The position numbers and the translations under genes are program-made. The notes beneath the pieces are model-generated. The model saw only the letters and a list, made by a program, of their open reading frames with translations, was not told the origin of the DNA and ran no database searches. A stretch of 64,000 nt of DNA, taken from NCBI GenBank assembly GCA_023238725.1, contig CM041551.1, positions 1,206,104 through 1,270,103 of the forward strand, written 5' to 3'. Source of the stretch: Scortum barcoo (Eukaryota > Chordata > Actinopteri > Centrarchiformes > Terapontidae). This document shows positions 12,784 through 23,759 of this stretch, one piece after another; the first letter of the stretch is position 1; every line of letters begins with the position of its first letter.

Positions 12784-12800
12784 GTACGAACTGGCCAGAC

Positions 12801-13847
12801 ATGGACCCAGCGGACAGAGACACGGTCAGTCATGTTCTGACCTCTCAGGAGCAAAAAATCCAGGCTCACGAGAACCAGCTCAACGCCATAGCCACGGGAG
12901 TACAGCAAATTACGGAACGCCAGGACCATTTCCAGCAGGAGGTGTCGGCACAAGTGAACCAGCTCAACGCACAACTGCAGCAAATTTCCACTCGTTTGGG
13001 ACAACTGACTTCACTTCAGCCAACCACGCCGGCAGCCCCACCGGCTATCTGCCTCGACCCGCTCACCTGGCACCGCCGGAGAAATATTCCGGAGAGACCG
13101 GTCAGTGATGTCCCTTCCTAGTTCAATGCGAATTGCATTTCAAAAACGATCCAGCTGCTTTCGCATCAGAACAAGCACAAGTGGCTTTCATGATCTCCCA
13201 CCTGTCGGGAAGAGCGGCGGCTTGGGCCACGGCGGAATGGGCTCGAGGAGCAGCGGTATGTCAGAGCCATCAACAATTTCCACAAACACTTACCCGTCTG
13301 TTTGATCACTCTTCTCCGACTCTCGAAGCTTCGAGGGCTTTGTTTGGGTTACGGCAGAGATCCAGGAGAGTGATAGACTATGCCATAGAGTTCCGCACGC
13401 TGGCTGCCGACAGTGGCTGGAATTTCCCCGGCCATCACGGGTGCCTTCATTAACGGCCTCAACGATGACATCAAGGATCAGCTCGCCCCACATGAGACAC
13501 CAGCGGAGTTCGAGGATCTAGTAAATCTGGCAATAAGGATCGATACCCGGCTCCAGGAGAGGGAGTCAGAGCGTCGCCGAGCCACCAGGAGGTCCTCCGA
13601 ACTCCAGGGGGCGCCATCGTTTCGCCGGGAGCGTCGTCATGAGTTTCGGCGGTCTTCAGTCCCTTCACCACCCAATACGGAGCGGACGCCCTCTTCAGGT
13701 CAGGAGGAGCCCATGCAGTTGGGACACGCCAAGCTGGACCCAGAGGAACGCCGACGCCATTTGAGAGTAGGCGCTTGCTTCTATTGTGGACAAGCTGGCC
13801 ATCGCGTGGATTCATGTCCAGCAAAAGATCGGGCTCATCAGGCGTGA
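12801..13847 (+). pseudogene. gag: gag pseudogene of the chromovirus, with CCHC zinc knuckle
   Basis: Gag is the capsid and nucleocapsid polyprotein of LTR retrotransposons. I place the start at ATG 12801, 17 bp after the LTR, where MDPADRDTV begins and is followed by a glutamine-rich, heptad-like stretch that may form a coiled coil. The capsid-like segment follows in another frame (about 13115-13420, with FMISHLSGRAAAWA). A third frame runs to the stop at 13847. A single zinc knuckle, CFYCGQAGHRVDSC (C-x2-C-x4-H-x4-C), is at 13776-13817, near the C-terminus as in chromoviruses. At least two frame breaks, near 13085-13120 and 13405-13420, kill the gene. The arginine-rich stretch before the knuckle fits nucleic-acid binding. 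Confidence 0.9.
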
Positions 13848-13849
13848 GG

Positions 13850-14310
13850 AGAGCACTGGTGAGCCAAAGTAAAACCACTAACTCTCCTCGTAGAACCTTA
13901 ACTACTGTCAAGTTGTTAATTAATGGAAAGACTATTCCTTTGCAGGCACTCATTGACTCAGGGGCTGATGAGAGTCTAATGGACCAGTTATTGGTAAAAA
14001 GACTAAACATCAAGACAGAACCTCTCATTCAGCCCATGTCTCTGCCCGATCCTTAGACAACAAACTTTTAAGTAGAGTTACCCACAGGACTGAAACTGTC
14101 ACCATGATAGTTAATGAATCTCACAGTGAACCCATTTCCTTCCACTTATTTAGCTGCACACATCACCCATTAGTATTAGGGTTACCATGGTTGAAAACTC
14201 TCAACCCTTACATAATCTGGGAAACGGGGAAGATTGAGAGCTGGGGTCCTGCCTGTAGTTTGTCTTGTCTTGTCCTCTTCTGTTCCCAGATCCGGGGAAA
14301 TGAAACCTGA
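13850..14310 (+). pseudogene. pol (PR): Aspartic protease pseudogene (retropepsin) of pol
   Basis: The retropepsin active-site motif ALIDSGADESL is present, with the DSGAD triad core at 13955-13969. It is preceded by VKLLINGKTIPLQ, the usual strand before the catalytic loop. The frame containing it overlaps the end of gag and stops at 14056. Directly after this a shift of frame is needed to continue through a segment that includes VLGLPWLKTLNPYI at about 14170-14215, the family's conserved stretch that follows the protease. A further frame break lies between 14310 and 14379. The domain would process the polyprotein in an active element; here it cannot be made as one product. Confidence 0.88.
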
Positions 14311-14339
14311 CCTGACCTTCTGTACCGGTCCCCAGCGAT

Positions 14340-15755
14340 TATCCTGACCTAACGAGAGTCCCACCGTGCTACCACGACTTGAGGGAAATTTTCAACAAAA
14401 CCAAAGCCATGTCTCTTCCTCCTCATCGGCCGTGGGACTGCCCGATTGACCTTTTGCCTGGAGCTCCCATTCCCAAGGCCAGACTGTACACCATCTCTGG
14501 TCCCGAGAGGAAGGCCATGGAGGACTACATAAAAACTTCGCTTCGGTCCGGCATCATTCGCCCTTCCTCATCAGCGGCTGGAGCAGGCTTATTTTTTGTG
14601 GAGAAAAAGGATGGCTCGCTACGGCCGTGTATAGACTATAGTGCTCTGAATGACATCACTATCAAGAACCGGTACCCGCTTCCACTCATTTCCTCCGCCT
14701 TCGAGCTGCTCCAACAGGCCTAAATCTTCACCAAGTTGGATCTGCAGAACGCATACCATCTGGTCAGGATCAGGGAGGGTGATGAATGGAAAATGGGTTT
14801 TAACACCCCAACGGGTCACTATGAGTACCTCGTCATGCCCTTTGGACTGACTAACGCCCCAGCCGTCTTCCAGGGATTCATTAATGAGGTTCTACGTGAG
14901 TATCTAAATGACTTCGTCTTTGTATACTTGGATGATATTCTTATATTCTCCCCTGATCCTGCCACCCACCAGCGTCACGTCCGTCAGGTCCTGAGTCGCC
15001 TGTTGGAGAACAAGCTGTTTGTGAAGGCGGAGAAATGTGAATTCCACGGCTCCTCAGTCTCATTCCTGGGCTTCGTCGTCCCGTGTCCCCGAACCACGTT
15101 AAGATGGACCCCGAGAACGGTTAGTGCAGTCTCTAATTGGCCTAATTGGCCGCCTCTTACATCTCGGAAGAAGGTGCAGCAATTTTTGGGGTTTGCCAAC
15201 TTTTACCGAAAGTTCATCCGCAACTTCAGTGCCGTGGCAGCACCTCTTCATGCACTAACTTCTCCTCAGAAAGTCACATTTCAGTGGGGTCCTGAGGCTG
15301 AGGGGGCATTCCAAAGACTGAAAAAACTGTTTACCACAGCACTGGTTCTGACCATGCCAGACCCCAAGCTTCAATTCATTGTGGAGGTGGATGCTTCCAA
15401 TGAGGGCGTGGGTGCTGTTTTATCTCAGCAATCTCCCAAAGATAACAGAATTCATCCATGTGCCTTTCTCTCTCGCAAGTTATCTTCAGCAGAGAAGAAC
15501 TACGACGTGGGGAATCGGGAGCTGTTGGCCATCAAAGTGGCCTTGGAGGAATGGAGACATTGGCTGGAGGGGGCTGAACAACCTTTCCTAGTGTGGACGG
15601 ACCATAAGAATCTGGGGTACCTCAAGTCAGCCAAGAGACTAAATTCACGGCAAGCAAGGTGGGCTCTTTTTTTTTTTTTTAGTCGGTTTCGGTTCACCCT
15701 TTCCTACAGGCCGGGCTCTCAGAACGCCAAACCTGACGCTCTGTCCCGCTTAGCT
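14340..15755 (+). pseudogene. pol (RT-RH): Reverse transcriptase and RNase H pseudogene of pol
   Basis: The RT fingers appear as SLRPCIDYSALNDITIKNRY, followed by an in-frame TAA at 14721-14723. After this stop the frame continues with LVMPFGLTNAPAVFQ and the catalytic VYLDDIL motif (YLDD at 14925-14936). The connection segment includes QQFLGFANFYRKFIRNFS. RNase H follows with VDASNEGVGAVLS (15390s), NRELLAIK, VWTDHKNL and KPDALSRL, so the expected acidic residues are present. Oddities are a nonsense codon at 14721, an out-of-frame patch about 15082-15118, a 9-bp tandem duplication (AATTGGCCT) near 15135, and a 14-T run at 15667-15680 that adds residues in the RNase H C-terminal part without breaking the frame. 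Confidence 0.95.
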
Positions 15756-16971
15756 TGTATGATCCGGAACCGGCTGCCAAAGAACCGGAGCCTATCCTAC
15801 CACCTGTGTTTGAACTGTGTTTGTGGTCAAGCAGCGTTTTTGGTGGCCTTCCCTCGTCAAGGATCTGGCTGAGTATGTCGCGGCCTGCTCTGTCTGCGCC
15901 AGAAGTAAGGCGTTTTATAGGCGAGGCAGGCCCGGATGGGGCTTCTCCAGCCACTACTGGTGCAACCGGTGCCACATAGACCATGGTCACACATTTCGCT
16001 GGACTTCATCACGGGTCTGCCTCTGTCGAAAAGGTAACACGGTGTAGTGCTGACGGTGGTAGACCGTTTTTCTAAAATGACACATTTCATCCTATTGCCA
16101 AAACTGCCCTCTGCTAAAGAAACTGCTCAGGTCATGATTTCTCAGGTTTTCCGCATCCATGGTCTCCCCAAAGACATTGTCTCAGACAGGGGTCCCCAGT
16201 TCATATCTGGGTTTTGGAAGGAGTTTTGTCAGCTACCTTGGTGCCACCGTCAGCCTATCATCTGGTTACCATCCGGAGTCCAACGGCCAGACAGAGCGGC
16301 TGAACCAGGAGCTGGAAACCTGGTGGTGCAGAACTAGACGACCTGGAGCGACCACCACGTGGGTGGAGTATGCCCACAACTCGCTCCCCACTGCTGCCAC
16401 CGGACTCTCGCCATTTCAAGTCGTTCACGGATACCAACCACCACTCTTCCCAGCCAATGAAGAGGAGGTGACGGTTCCCTCAGCCCATGCCTTGGCGAGA
16501 AGGTGCAGGAAGATCTGGGCTGCTGCTCGGCGGATGCTCCTTCGGGGGCAGGCTCGAATGAAGACTGCAGCGGACCGCCATCACAGACCTGCACCTGTCT
16601 ACACACCCGGCCAAAAAGTTTGGCTATCCACCAAAGACCTGCCTCTACACGTCTATACCAGTAAATTGGCTTCCCAGGTTAAACTCCCCAGGTCCCTTTG
16701 TGTGCACCCGACCTTTCACGTCAGCAAGGTCAAGCCAGTCCGCGAGAGTCATCTGGTGCCGCCTACCAAGCCCCCACTGCCACCCAAGATGGTGGAAGGG
16801 GGACCGGTCTACGCAGTTAAAAAGCTGCTGGCGGTGTGTAAGAGGGGGCGGGGGAGACAGTTCTTGGTGGACTGGGAGGGTTACGGACCTGAGGAGCGAT
16901 CCTGGATACCTGCAAGCTTCATTGTCGGCCACAAACTGATTGACGATTTCTCTACCGACGCGTCATCCTGA
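15756..16971 (+). pseudogene. pol (IN): Integrase pseudogene with C-terminal chromodomain
   Basis: Only the second half of the HHCC zinc-binding domain is left (RFWWPSLVKDLAEYV and CSVCARSK, about 15838-15909). The histidine half is lost to a deletion near 15810. The DDE core is recognisable: D in LTVVDRFSKM (codon 16062), D in IVSDRGPQF (16185), and E in NGQTERLNQE (16294) after a frame break at about 16218-16236. The spacing fits DD35E. The GPF-type module is largely deleted near 16670, where KLAS runs straight into KLPRSLCVHPTFHVS. A chromodomain (about 16807-16950: VYAVKKLLAV, FLVDWEGYGPEERSW) ends the protein, with the stop at 16969-16971. In chromoviruses this domain binds modified histones and directs integration; that role is family knowledge. 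Confidence 0.93.
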
Positions 16972-16997
16972 TACGCCAGGACCGTCAGGAGCCGCTC

Positions 16998-17012
16998 CTA
17001 AGGGGGGGGTAC
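16998..17012 (+). promoter_or_regulatory. Polypurine tract of the chromovirus
   Basis: TAAGGGGGGGGTAC lies immediately before the right LTR. A purine run at this place is the usual plus-strand primer for reverse transcription. The integrity of the tract contrasts with the decayed genes. Confidence 0.88.
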
Positions 17013-17437
17013 TGTGATGTCTCATCAGATTTGTTAGTTATGTCTGTCTCGTATTATGTTTCCTGTTCTGGCTTGTCTTTTACTTTGAAAACCCTAACCT
17101 TCCTCTTGTTTCAGGCCCCTTGACTTCCTCCCATTGTGTGATTCCCGCCAGTGTGATTGTTTGCCCCGCCCTGATTGTTTCCACCTGTTGCCCCTTTCCT
17201 CATGTGTATATATAGTCTGCGTCTCCCCTGTCTCGTTGCCAGATCATCAGATGTTGTCAGATCGTCAAGAGTGTCTTCAAGTGTCAAGTGTTTTTCCTCG
17301 TGTCATATCTAATACACTTCTGAGATCCAGCCACTACCAAGATTGTAAGATCACTTTATTAAAACCTCAAAACCATTCGTTGCCGTGAGTCGTGTCCTGC
17401 ATTTGGGTTCTCCTGCCTGGTTCTAAGGAACGTAACA
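17013..17437 (+). repeat. 3' LTR of the chromovirus
   Basis: The 425-bp right LTR keeps the segment missing from the left LTR (about 17253-17325). It has TATATATA at 17207-17214 and ATTAAA at 17358-17363. It ends GTAACA and is followed by the CTCTG target duplication. Confidence 0.96.
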
Positions 17438-17442
17438 CTCTG

Positions 17443-19006
17443 ACATTAAATACATTTTTATTTCACAGTTTCTCTTTATTCATTTTATGACAAAGTGTAT
17501 TTGTAAATTTAACCACATAAAAAGAGCAGATGTGAATTTATTATATCATGTCAAAGCTATTTTACATGTGAAAAACATCACATATTTGCACATTTGTTTT
17601 TTTTTAAATATTTCACATGTGATAGTTTTCAGATATTTTGCACCTTAAATCTACCACATCACAAGTGAAAACATCAGTTTCATACAGCATTGTCATATGG
17701 GCTAAAACCACATAAAGTTATAAGCTGAGATGGAGCCATGCAATTACATGAGAAATATGAGGAAAGTGGTTTAATTGTGTTGAATTCAAAAATACATGGT
17801 AAAACACATTTGTCATCATCAACAGGTTGTAAGAAGCCTTTGTTTTTCTAGCCATTGTATTTTTGTCATGGACTTTTTTATATGTTTTAACAATACACTG
17901 TATTATTATTGAGAGGCAAAAACTAAAACCACTTTTTGTTTCACTTACACTTTTTGTCTTAATAAAATGTCATCTAGTATACTCAATCCAGTGGTCATCA
18001 ATTGTTTCTGAGCAAAGATTGCTTCTTGATACCAAAATAAAAAAAAAAATCTTAGGTATTATCATTGCTTGTTCAGTGTCCACAGTCATTCTCCAACGAA
18101 AATGTATGCTGCAACTTAAAAGCATGTAGACCATAATTGCAGCTGATTCTCTGTAAGTGTGCCTGTTTGATTTCTTTGACTAGACAGCGGTTTGTGTCTG
18201 TGTTAATAGTGGTGTTAAGAGTAGTGTATTAAAAAAGCTTCATAGTTACTAACAGCAGCGGCACTTTGTTTTCCAGGAACAGCAGTTAGTTTAGTAAAGG
18301 ATGGCTCCCATTTGGACTGCAGACAGTTATTAAGTCATAGCTTATGGAACACAATATGGCCTGCATATTCAATATCTTCATTTAAACAATTACTGTGCCT
18401 TTGTAAAATTGGTTGGCCAGCTAATCTTGTTAAGCCATTTGCCTCAGGCCTAATTCCATGGAAGGTGATAGTGAGTGACACGACTATTGTGAGGCGTCGC
18501 TCTAGTTTTCATTTCAGGACCCTGGCATTATGTTTGTAATAAGAAAGCGGCATTATTAAGATGTTATGTGGGAGTTGAGGCGATATTATATATAATGACT
18601 ATCTATTCTTATTGTCTATTAGAGGACTCTTGAGACGTATAGGCTGTGTGTGTTTTGTGAGTTTCCTCCACAGGAGAAAAGCAGAATACCTACCCAGCCA
18701 GCCAGCAGCTCAACTGCAGAACAGAAGAGAACAGACGGTTCTGGGAGCACATTTTCTTCAGTAACATTTTTTTTTTAGAAGATATTGCTTCACACAATGC
18801 CAATTCCATGTTTGTAGATGTTCTCATGTCTCATTTAAAAAATTATACCATAAACACAATATGTACTTTGGCAGGCAGTTTCAACATATCACTGCTATTG
18901 GCCATTAGATTATAAAATCATTACTTGTGAACATGAATGGACTGTCAAGCTGATCTTGCGTAATAAATTCTCAAAATTGGGGTAATTATTACTGGTTATT
19001 TTTGTG
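17443..19006. other. AT-rich DNA, no gene recognised
   Basis: No known motif occurs in the open frames at 17863-18129 or 18312-18539. The stretch 18300-18540 is less AT-rich but unclassified. Confidence 0.5.
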
Positions 19007-19148
<142 letters not shown>

Positions 19149-19849
19149 GAATCTTGAACAAATAAACTAGAATCACAAATATTTTTTGCTGTCATTTATT
19201 TGTGCTCACAAACAAAAATGTGTCCACAATAAACCCCAATTTGTTCATCTTATATATTTCCATAACAACCCTACTGCCACAAGAATATCAGTATTGGCAG
19301 ATATTATGTGGGGGAGCAGAGGGGACCGGTTTTACCCTTTATATATCATTAAAAACATAACTGTATCATTTCAAATAATATATTAATATATGCAGAAAGC
19401 TTTGTGCTATTCAAAGATGCAAAACACCATGTTTTAGGTTTCAAAAGATTCCCTATATATGTAATTTAGAGTATTATGGCCATAATAGCAAGCATGTAAA
19501 ATTATTAGAAATTAGATTCATTCCAAATTCAAACATTGTGGTTTATGTTTTTGTAAGATTTTTCCTGTGACCAAACATTAGCCAGGAACATATTTAAGGT
19601 CCAAGCTGTTCATATCATATCCTGGTTCTGTTTCCTCTCCTCCTGTGATGGTAACACCACCCTGTGCAGTGGTCAGTCCAGCTACATGAACGATTGTTTC
19701 AAGGTCCAAACATCATCAGATGAGGCAATCTCCATGGTGTCCCTGTTTTTAACTTTTCTCTGACTAAAGCACTGTTTGGTAAGATTAGGAGAAAGTGCTT
19801 TAATTTAGAAAAGATCAAAGAAATAGAGCAATTATACATCTCATTTTCT
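19149..19849. other. AT-rich DNA, nothing recognised
   Basis: No motif was recognised in this stretch. Confidence 0.45.
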
Positions 19850-20222
19850 CTCTCTGTACGCTGCACATCAGTGTACCTCCAAAACCCCTCCCTGCAGTAT
19901 TTCTCAGTCTAAGTCTCTCTTTTTAACATTCTTTTCTCCATTGTTTTTCCCCTGTTCATTTATTTTTCATGTAAACTGTTGTTTTCTCATTGCTTGGTTC
20001 AGTTGTTTATCTACCATTACGTTCGCTCAGCATTAACTCATGTGGAGCACACGGCCTCTGCTGAACCAGTGATTGAAGCTCTGTCAGATACTCTGTTCTG
20101 ATTGGTTGTTTTGATTCAGGTGTGGTGGATTTTTGTCCAATGAGCTTAGAGGCAGCAGGTGGAGCCAGAGGAGTCTGATTTTATCACAGATAATCTGTCT
20201 CATGTTCTACTGTCAGGACAAG
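19850..20222 (+). repeat. Unclassified dispersed repeat, copy 2
   Basis: It shares CATGTAAACTGTTG, TCTGATTGGTTGTTTTGATT, CAGCAGGTGGAGCCAGAGGA and GATTTTATCACAGATAATCT with copy 1 in the same order and orientation. The match after 19968 is strong and weaker before it. It also shares AACTGTTGTTTTCTC-TTGCTTGG with the left arm near 44590, which ties that repeat to this family. Confidence 0.75.
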
Positions 20223-22205
20223 TTATTTTTAAATAACCTTCCTTGGATTTTAAGTTGTGGTAGCCTCTTCTTTATGCCCCCCAAAACAGAACGTACGGAT
20301 GCTACATAGGGAGAAAACTTGTAGGTGAATCCTCAACACTCATGACAAAGATGCTTGGGAGTGTGTGTGTGTGTTTGAGTAACTGAGAGAGAGAAAGAGT
20401 GACAGAGAGAGGGTGTGTAAGTTTAAGTTTTTGACTCGCCCACTTGAATCTGTGATACTTTATCTGAAGTGTCTTTCTCCAAGCCCGCCTGACCTGCAGG
20501 TCATCCCAGGGGTGAGTCGACCCATGCATCGCTAACTTACACAGTCAGCTAACACAAGATTATTTATTGGACAACAGACCCATCACTCTGTTGGCTTTTT
20601 GAAAACCTAAAACTTGCAGCCCCCTGTAAATAAAAAAATGGTAATGACACAGAGGGGTTCTCTCTCTCTAACAAATCATCTTTGGTAGCATCTTGAAGTA
20701 CAGTAATTGTTTAGAGTTTGGCCATGATAACACTTGGTTAAGGTTAGGTTATGGTTAAAGTTAGGCAACAACTGAACATAAGGAGACACAGTACTTCCTG
20801 CAGCGACACTGAATGTTGGCTATAACGTGTAGAATCTTAAAATACGGCTGTGGATGAATTAGGACACTGCCTTTGATACATTTGTGCACGTAGCAGTTTA
20901 TATGCACACGTGTATTAATGTTATGAGAAATGTTATGTAGTACTATGTACTATGTAGTATGTAGTACTTTTTAATTTTCTACCAGGCTGTGGTGGTTGGC
21001 TGTTGCCCAATAAGCCACAGAAACGCATAAAGCAGTGCAAACAAATGCAAACTTTATTTTCTGTCTTTCCATAAACAAACTCATTACCTCCATGGTGTAT
21101 GTTTAAAGCTTTATTACCAGATTGCTACAAGCCATGGTCACAGTAATAATACTGTTGGAACCACCCTGAAGACCTTCCCCATAGTTATTCAAATAAAGGT
21201 TCAAACAAAAAGCATTCTCTCTATTCTCCAGAACTCAGAGATCAACATTGTTCCTTAAATCCATTTACAGATTTGCTCCATTTGTTCCAGCAAACATTTT
21301 CCACTCGCTTGCAGTCTCAAACATATTTTATAGTCTAATGTACAATGTTCAAAGTGAGCACACACACACACACACACACACACCAAGTGACTGAAACAAA
21401 CGCCTGAGTAAATGCAGAGCAGCACTGCTTTTAGGCAGTGTTATCAATAAAACCTTATATTACCTGGATTTTAGGGCAACAGAAATGGCTTCCTGCTCAG
21501 GCTTGTTGCTAATGAAGGTGACAAGGGAAGGTGAATCAGGTCTGCCCACAATGTTTCTGTGCATGTACAATACAGATAGAGGTGTCAACCTCTTCTGGCT
21601 CGTTCTGCTTTATAACCAGGTTTTAAGGGCAGTGAATGATCAGCAGTGAATGGGAACTCCCAGCAAGTTTTGATCTGCAGCATCGATGCAAATGCTTTCA
21701 CTCTTGTCAGCCATCCTTATTCCCATGTGGTTAACTGATGACTCATAAAATGAGTCATTGCGACATAAAGTCAAGCAGAGCCCCAGGACCGTGCACCCCA
21801 CTTGTTAAAATGATCTCTAGTTGTCTGTAATTGTCTCTGTCACCAGTTTTCAGTAGTGGGTGTGTTTTCTCCAAATGACACCATTCCCATGGCTGTGCCC
21901 TCTGAGTGGCATCCTTTCACTTCCCAGGAATTTGATGGATCTTAATAGATGTTCCAACTCTCCACACAGTATTTTGATCCTGAGCTGCTAACTGAGAGCA
22001 TAGCATTGATTAGATTTGCTTGAGACATAGCTAAGGCACTAGTCTGAATGCAGGTCTGAAAACTTCTGTTGATCAAACCTTTCTCTTGTTTTTTTCCTCC
22101 TTTAGCAAAGGCACTGTTACCGTGGACACCATTGCCACTGCTCTGTTTCATATAAAGGCAGGAACAGTCTGCTTCTTTAACATAATCAAGGGTTCAGGGG
22201 TTCAT
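20223..22205. other. Non-coding DNA with simple repeats
   Basis: It contains a GT/GA-rich patch at 20357-20417 and a pure (CA)n tract at 21359-21383. A GGTTAGGTTATGGTTA patch near 20742 resembles common fish simple-sequence DNA. No coding motif was found. Confidence 0.5.
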
Positions 22206-22565
22206 TTATTTATCTTTATTCAGTACAGGGTTGTACATTGAAATGCAAGCCATAGTAGACTTAACTGTATGTCCACAACAAAACAAAAACAAAAAGCAAA
22301 CAGGAAAAGATTCATTTTGGTGGAGCACAAAGGATGAATTGAGAAGTGTAGCAGCCTGAGGAAAGAAGCCTCTCTGGAGTCTGGTGGTACGACTGTGGTA
22401 TCTGGTAGCTTCTGCATTGCTTGCCAGATGGCAGCAGGGTAAACTGTCACTGGGGTGATCATTGTCTTTTAGTATTCTTTGTGTTCTGCGGCACCTCATC
22501 TCACTAATATCACTGATGCTTGGTAGATAATTACCGATGATGTTCTGTGCAGTTTTAATCACCCA
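22206..22565 (-). mobile_element. 3' end of an L2/Rex1-like LINE
   Basis: The minus strand encodes VIKTAQNIIGNYLPSISDI and RGFFPQAATLLNS in one open frame. These are the conserved C-terminal blocks of the L2/Rex1-like (CR1-group) ORF2 after the RT domain. The frame then runs into an A/T-rich 3' tail ending at about 22206, with GAATAAAGATAAATAAATGA on the minus strand. Upstream parts of the element are absent. At its 5' side it meets a plus-strand LINE fragment. The 160-residue open frame is long for such a remnant, but the rest of ORF2 is missing. Confidence 0.82.
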
Positions 22566-22577
22566 CGTCAAGAACAT

Positions 22578-23345
22578 CATCAGCAGAGACAGCCACCAGG
22601 CGCCAAGGTGGCTGACATTCTGGACGAGATCCTCAGCCTCTTGGCCAAAGACCCCAGCATGAGGAATGTCATCATCTATGCTGGTCACAATTGAGTTTCC
22701 ATGTCTCCAACCTGTTTATACAGGAAATAGCACGCTTTTTATTGACAATTTTAACCTCTTTTGGAATCGTCCCTCATTGTATGTATTGAGGGATGGTGCC
22801 CGTTTTAGCAGGCTGAGTGCATATATTTTGAAGCACAACATCTTTTATACATTTTTTAATGCCCCTGCAGTCTGACTATCCCCTACTACATCTCCAGACA
22901 ACCATGAAGGCTCTACACCGGTCACTTCTGGTCTCCAACTGAGAGCTGACTTTTCCCCCCACATAAATAATGTAAATATTATGGGGTTATTATAGGGCTG
23001 GAGTTTTTGGCCTGTTCAGGACTCAAATTCCTGTATTCTTAATGAACATAGTGCCTAAGGTTTTCCCCATTTTTGCCCTTGGCCTATCTGCACCCCATCT
23101 GAACCCTCTCAACTTAATGATTTACTCAACAGATTTAACTGCTCATATCAGACCACCTGAAATGCCATTGCTCCCATGGAAAAAACTTAACTGCATGTCC
23201 ACTATTTATATATGAAGGACCTTCTGACTTCCTACAAGAACGAGTCAACTACTTCTCTAACTTAATCACCCATAACCAGCATAATTCTAGAAACATGTGT
23301 AAAACCATGAATAGACATGTCGAGAATTGCCAGTATCTTCTAATG
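22578..23345 (+). mobile_element. LINE remnant: SGNH-esterase-like ORF1 domain and 5' part of ORF2, decayed
   Basis: Plus-strand reading gives ADILDEILSLLAKDPSM followed by NVIIYAGHN, which is the usual Asp/Asn block of SGNH hydrolase-like domains. TLFIDNFNLFWNRPSLY comes next in another frame (22735-22790). Esterase domains of this kind occur in ORF1 of CR1/L2-group LINEs. Further on, VNYFSNLITHNQHNSRNM (about 23243-23300) resembles the ORF2 linker before the RT. Stops and shifts are frequent. The catalytic serine block is not visible. The order ORF1-then-ORF2 on the plus strand supports one decayed element. Confidence 0.7.
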
Positions 23346-23430
23346 CTGAACTTTTTTTATATGCTTATAAATACAAATAAAAGCTGGAGAACGACCAGAT
23401 ACAAACCACACACAAAAAAAACCCAATATG

Positions 23431-23488
23431 TAATAATGATAATGATAACGATAATAACGATAATAACAATAATAACAATAATAACAAT
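23431..23488. repeat. Imperfect (AATAAC/GATAAT)n microsatellite
   Basis: Units of ATAATGATA/ACGATAATAACAATAATAAC run up to the start of the next LINE fragment. Confidence 0.9.
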
Positions 23489-23681
23489 GTGTTGGAGTTC
23501 ACCCCAGTAAACGAGAGGGCCACTTCCCTGCGCCTTCGGGTTGGGAATAGTTCTCTTATAGCAAGCAAGGTCTCTGGTGCCTGGCAAAAACTCGGGTCTG
23601 GGAGGAGTTCGGTGAGGCCATGGAGGACTATCGGTCAGCTTCGAAGAAATTCTGGCAAACCGTCCGGCACCTCAGAAGGGA
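23489..23681 (+). mobile_element. LINE fragment, linker before the reverse transcriptase
   Basis: It encodes VWEEFGEAMEDYRSASKKF and WQTVRHLRRE, a conserved segment found upstream of the RT in a widespread fish LINE whose tail is (GATG)n. The fragment is GC-rich against AT-rich flanks. It is bounded by a microsatellite on the left and by poly(A) on the right. It is the same broad family as 3432-3890 and 48342-48775 but covers a different part. Confidence 0.75.
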
Positions 23682-23685
23682 AAAA

Positions 23686-23759
<74 letters not shown>

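Larger units (their letters stand above)
12410..17442 (+). mobile_element. Full-length, defective Ty3/gypsy chromovirus with target-site duplication
   Basis: Two LTRs (12415-12783 and 17013-17437) flank gag, protease, reverse transcriptase, RNase H, integrase and a C-terminal chromodomain. The order PR-RT-RH-IN and the chromodomain place it in the chromovirus branch of Ty3/gypsy. Both LTRs begin TGTGATG and end GTAACA. A perfect 5-bp duplication CTCTG lies outside both (12410-12414 and 17438-17442), which shows one insertion with no later rearrangement of the ends. A polypurine tract AAGGGGGGGG precedes the right LTR. Every gene carries frameshifts, stops or deletions, so the copy cannot encode its own proteins. 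The LTRs differ by roughly ten substitutions by eye plus indels, suggesting a fairly old insertion. Confidence 0.96.

Noticed and set aside
13471..14028. 185-codon minus-strand frame over gag and protease
   Set aside because: Shadow of the plus-strand gag and protease sequence, which carries the zinc knuckle and DSGAD motifs.
20930..20970. GTAGTACTATGTACTATG inverted and direct motifs as a regulatory site
   Set aside because: Short, low-complexity and not repeated elsewhere; chance in AT-rich DNA is likely.
22206..22688. 160-codon minus-strand frame as a host gene
   Set aside because: Its only recognisable blocks are the C-terminus of an L2/Rex1-like LINE; the upstream part is unrelated sequence antisense to another LINE piece.
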